This document shows positions 5,583-7,105 of a DNA stretch of 7,105 bases, piece by piece. The stretch is from assembly GCA_903924715.1 (NCBI GenBank), contig CAIYCP010000197.1, positions 1 to 7,105 of the forward strand, read 5' to 3'. This DNA comes from an uncultured beta proteobacterium. Its GTDB lineage: Bacteria > Pseudomonadota > Gammaproteobacteria > Burkholderiales > Burkholderiaceae_B. Position numbers and translations under genes: made by a program. How positions within the stretch are numbered: the first letter of the stretch is position 1; each line of letters opens with the position of its first letter. The notes under the pieces were generated by a model. The model had not been told where the DNA came from, searched no databases, and saw only the letters and a list, made by a program, of their open reading frames with translations.

Positions 5583-6940
5583 GGCTTGGCTGCCAACTGC
5601 TGCACCAAGTCGTTGATGTCGGGGCAATGCTCTAGATTGGCAATAAGGTCCTGAAGCTTTTGAGACGAAGGCATTGGCTGGGCCGCTAATTGCCAGCAAC
5701 GATCAAATTTTGTTGCACGCGCCTGACCACTTAACGGACGCGAAGGGCTCGCCAGCATCGCGTCGATGTGATGCTCAAGCACTTTGCCATCGGTCAAGCG
5801 CACACGCACCACTTGAGGCCCAAGGGCATTCGGATTCGGATTGTTATCTACCTGCATGACGACTTTGCAGGCTAGGGCATAGGTTTGTACTTCACTTAAG
5901 GCATCACCCCTGAAGTGCATGGCATCTAAGACGCCATGCTGCAACACCTTAGCCAAAACAAAGGGCATACAAAGGCGAGCATAATTTGGCGTTGGGTTCT
6001 GCAAGGGCGGGCGGTTGACTAGGTGATTGATCAACGGGGGGCCAACCACCGTAATCTCAGCTACGTCTTGCGCTGAAAACTGGAACTGCTCGCGCAGAAC
6101 CGTCACGCCTTCGATCCCACCATGTGTCGCCCTCCCGCTGGGATAGGGCTTATGGCTCAGTTCAGCAATTTTTGATTGCTGACCCAAACCGACCATTGCG
6201 CGCTCAAGATCCCAGTCTGTTTCAAACACCGTGAGATAGCCAAACTTACCCGTCAACGGTGTCTTTAAACTCGGGAAACCTGCCTGCGCCAAATCACAAG
6301 ACTGCATTGCGGCACGTGCGTTTAAACCGATCTGCAAAGGCAACACGACACTGCCTTCGGTATGCGCCTGCATCGTGCCACTGACCTGGGCAAGTTGATG
6401 GCCCAAGGCCGCGAGCGTGGTCTGCGCATCAAAGCCACGCAAATTGGCCAAACCAGCCGCTGCACCAAAGCCGCCCGACGTTGCAGGACGAAAAAACCGC
6501 AGGCCTAAGTTTGAAGCCAAACCCAGCGTGCATGCAACATCGACGCCAGCAGCCAAGGCCGTGAGCAGCGCTTTGCCTGAAACGCCGCCCCGCACCTGCG
6601 CCTCGGCCAGCAGCACCGGTAGAAGCGTTGCCATGGCATGCAGAACCGCCCCCTCATGCAGGCAGTCATACTCTTGACAGTGGATTTGATACGCATTGAC
6701 CAATACCGCCTGCACGCGGGCAATTTTTAAATCAGTGCCCCAAATGGTCACTTCAGCAGCATCGCCCCAGCCACGCACTGCCTTCAGCAATGATTCAACC
6801 TCAGGGGTGCTACCTCCGGCAATCCCAACACCGATGGTGTCGAGTAAAAAGACTTTGGCTCGCTCGAGCGCCTGAGGCGTTAAGGATTCAAATGTTAGCG
6901 CCGAGGCGTGACGCGCCAGCTGTAGATCGAGACTTTGCAT
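5579..6940 (-). CDS. MmgE/PrpD family protein, divergent active-site set
   Basis: A protein of 453 residues, normal for MmgE/PrpD. Characterised members are 2-methylcitrate dehydratase (PrpD), cis-aconitate decarboxylase and iminodisuccinate epimerase. The helical domain spans about 1-265 and 395-453; the smaller lid-like domain spans about 266-394. Family features are ALERAKVFLLDTIGVGIAG (24-42), NAYQIHCQEYD (82-92) with D92, LHAMA (100-104) with H101, the Gly/Ala-rich FGAAAGLANLRGFD (158-171), GKFGYL (231-236) and HKPYPSGRATHGGIEG (263-278) with K264 and H273. Two catalytic positions seem replaced: FFRPATSGG (149-157) has Arg where many members have His, and VLPLQIG (199-205) lacks the lysine often found there. 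These comparisons are from memory. No prpB/prpC lies nearby, so I would not call it PrpD. The ATG at 6940 has no strong Shine-Dalgarno. The gene is coupled to the membrane gene downstream and diverges from tRNA-Leu. Confidence 0.88.
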   Translation of the reverse strand: MQSLDLQLARHASALTFESLTPQALERAKVFLLDTIGVGIAGGSTPEVESLLKAVRGWGDAAEVTIWGTDLKIARVQAVLVNAYQIHCQEYDCLHEGAVLHAMATLLPVLLAEAQVRGGVSGKALLTALAAGVDVACTLGLASNLGLRFFRPATSGGFGAAAGLANLRGFDAQTTLAALGHQLAQVSGTMQAHTEGSVVLPLQIGLNARAAMQSCDLAQAGFPSLKTPLTGKFGYLTVFETDWDLERAMVGLGQQSKIAELSHKPYPSGRATHGGIEGVTVLREQFQFSAQDVAEITVVGPPLINHLVNRPPLQNPTPNYARLCMPFVLAKVLQHGVLDAMHFRGDALSEVQTYALACKVVMQVDNNPNPNALGPQVVRVRLTDGKVLEHHIDAMLASPSRPLSGQARATKFDRCWQLAAQPMPSSQKLQDLIANLEHCPDINDLVQQLAAKP

Positions 6941-6991
6941 AGGCTCAGGATACTCAAGTCCAGACCATCGCGCAAAATTTTTATTCCACCG

Positions 6992-6997
6992 TATAAT
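6992..6997 (+). promoter_or_regulatory. -10 element of the tRNA-Leu promoter
   Basis: A perfect TATAAT lies 42 bp before the tRNA. It is preceded by an A/T-rich tract (6974-6986). There is no good TTGACA-like hexamer at 16-18 bp. Transcription would start near 7004, giving a leader of about 36 nt for processing by RNases. The strong -10 and the position support a tRNA promoter. Confidence 0.6.
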
Positions 6998-7014
6998 GCA
7001 CGTCTTCGTTCCAA

Positions 7015-7029
7015 CGCGCCTTCGGTGCG
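7015..7029 (+). other. Small hairpin in the tRNA-Leu leader
   Basis: CGCGCC and GGTGCG can form a six-pair stem (one G-U) around TTC. It lies between the predicted transcription start and the tRNA 5' end, about 10 bases before the mature end. There is no following T-run, so it is not a terminator. It might guide leader removal or be incidental. Confidence 0.35.
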
Positions 7030-7039
7030 ATCCCCCAAG

Positions 7040-7105
7040 GCCCGGGTGGTGAAATTGGTAGACGCAGGGGACTCAAAATCCCCCGCCGCAAGGCGTGCCG
7101 GTTCG
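7040..7105 (+). tRNA. tRNA-Leu(CAA), 3' end beyond window
   Basis: A class II tRNA reading UUG codons. The 5' acceptor strand is GCCCGGG (7040-7046), followed by TG and a D arm of GTG, a loop containing GGTAGA, and CGC. The anticodon stem is GGGGA (7067-7071) with TCCCC (7079-7083), closing the loop CTCAAAA with anticodon CAA at 7074-7076. The long variable arm GCC-GCAA-GGC is typical of leucine tRNAs. The T-stem strand GCCGG (7097-7101) and TTCG follow, then the window ends. The rest of the T arm, the 3' acceptor strand and the CCA end, roughly 20-25 bases, are missing. It diverges from the PrpD-like gene. Confidence 0.95.

Noticed and set aside
5579..6940. Calling the gene prpD (2-methylcitrate dehydratase)
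   Set aside because: There are no prpB, prpC or acnD/prpF neighbours, and key positions appear changed, so only the family name is supported.
6960..7039. Attachment site or integrated element at the tRNA-Leu
   Set aside because: The tRNA 3' end, where integration would occur, is outside the window. No integrase or repeated tRNA fragment is visible here.

Overview
The window looks like a housekeeping stretch of a betaproteobacterial chromosome, most likely Burkholderiales and possibly Alcaligenaceae. I infer this from the block ffh / ccsA-like / PP0621-type / ampD, from how the proteins read compared with that group, and from moderate GC with little intergenic DNA. The species cannot be named from the sequence. 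I see no insertion sequence, phage gene, CRISPR array or clear foreign DNA.

Layout. Positions 1-1053 (minus) hold the first 351 codons of ffh, the SRP GTPase, cut by the left edge inside the M domain. Diverging from it after 28 bp is a compact plus-strand run: a CcsA/YpjD-like membrane protein (1082-1936), a small membrane-anchored Cys/His protein of the PP0621 type (1936-2196, overlapping the previous stop by 1 bp), and ampD (2215-2799, TTG start). This run collides tail to tail with htpG (2781-4688, minus), and the two coding regions overlap by 19 bp.

Upstream of htpG, in a 114-bp gap, lies a very good heat-shock (sigma-32 type) promoter. The htpG leader also carries a perfect DnaA box and a possible weak helix that would hide the ribosome binding site. 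Further upstream on the minus strand are two translationally coupled genes: a divergent MmgE/PrpD-family protein (5579-6940) and an unassigned polytopic membrane protein (4803-5582) whose two halves look like an ancient internal duplication. At the right edge, a perfect TATAAT box drives a plus-strand tRNA-Leu(CAA) that is cut off in its T loop.

How it fits together. The genes serve membrane protein targeting (Ffh), cytochrome c or membrane biogenesis (CcsA-like), muropeptide recycling (AmpD), protein folding under heat stress (HtpG) and translation (tRNA-Leu). The least understood unit is the PrpD-like/membrane-protein pair. No obviously new multi-gene system is visible. The observations most worth checking are that pair, the htpG control region, and two identical DnaA boxes 3.4 kb apart.
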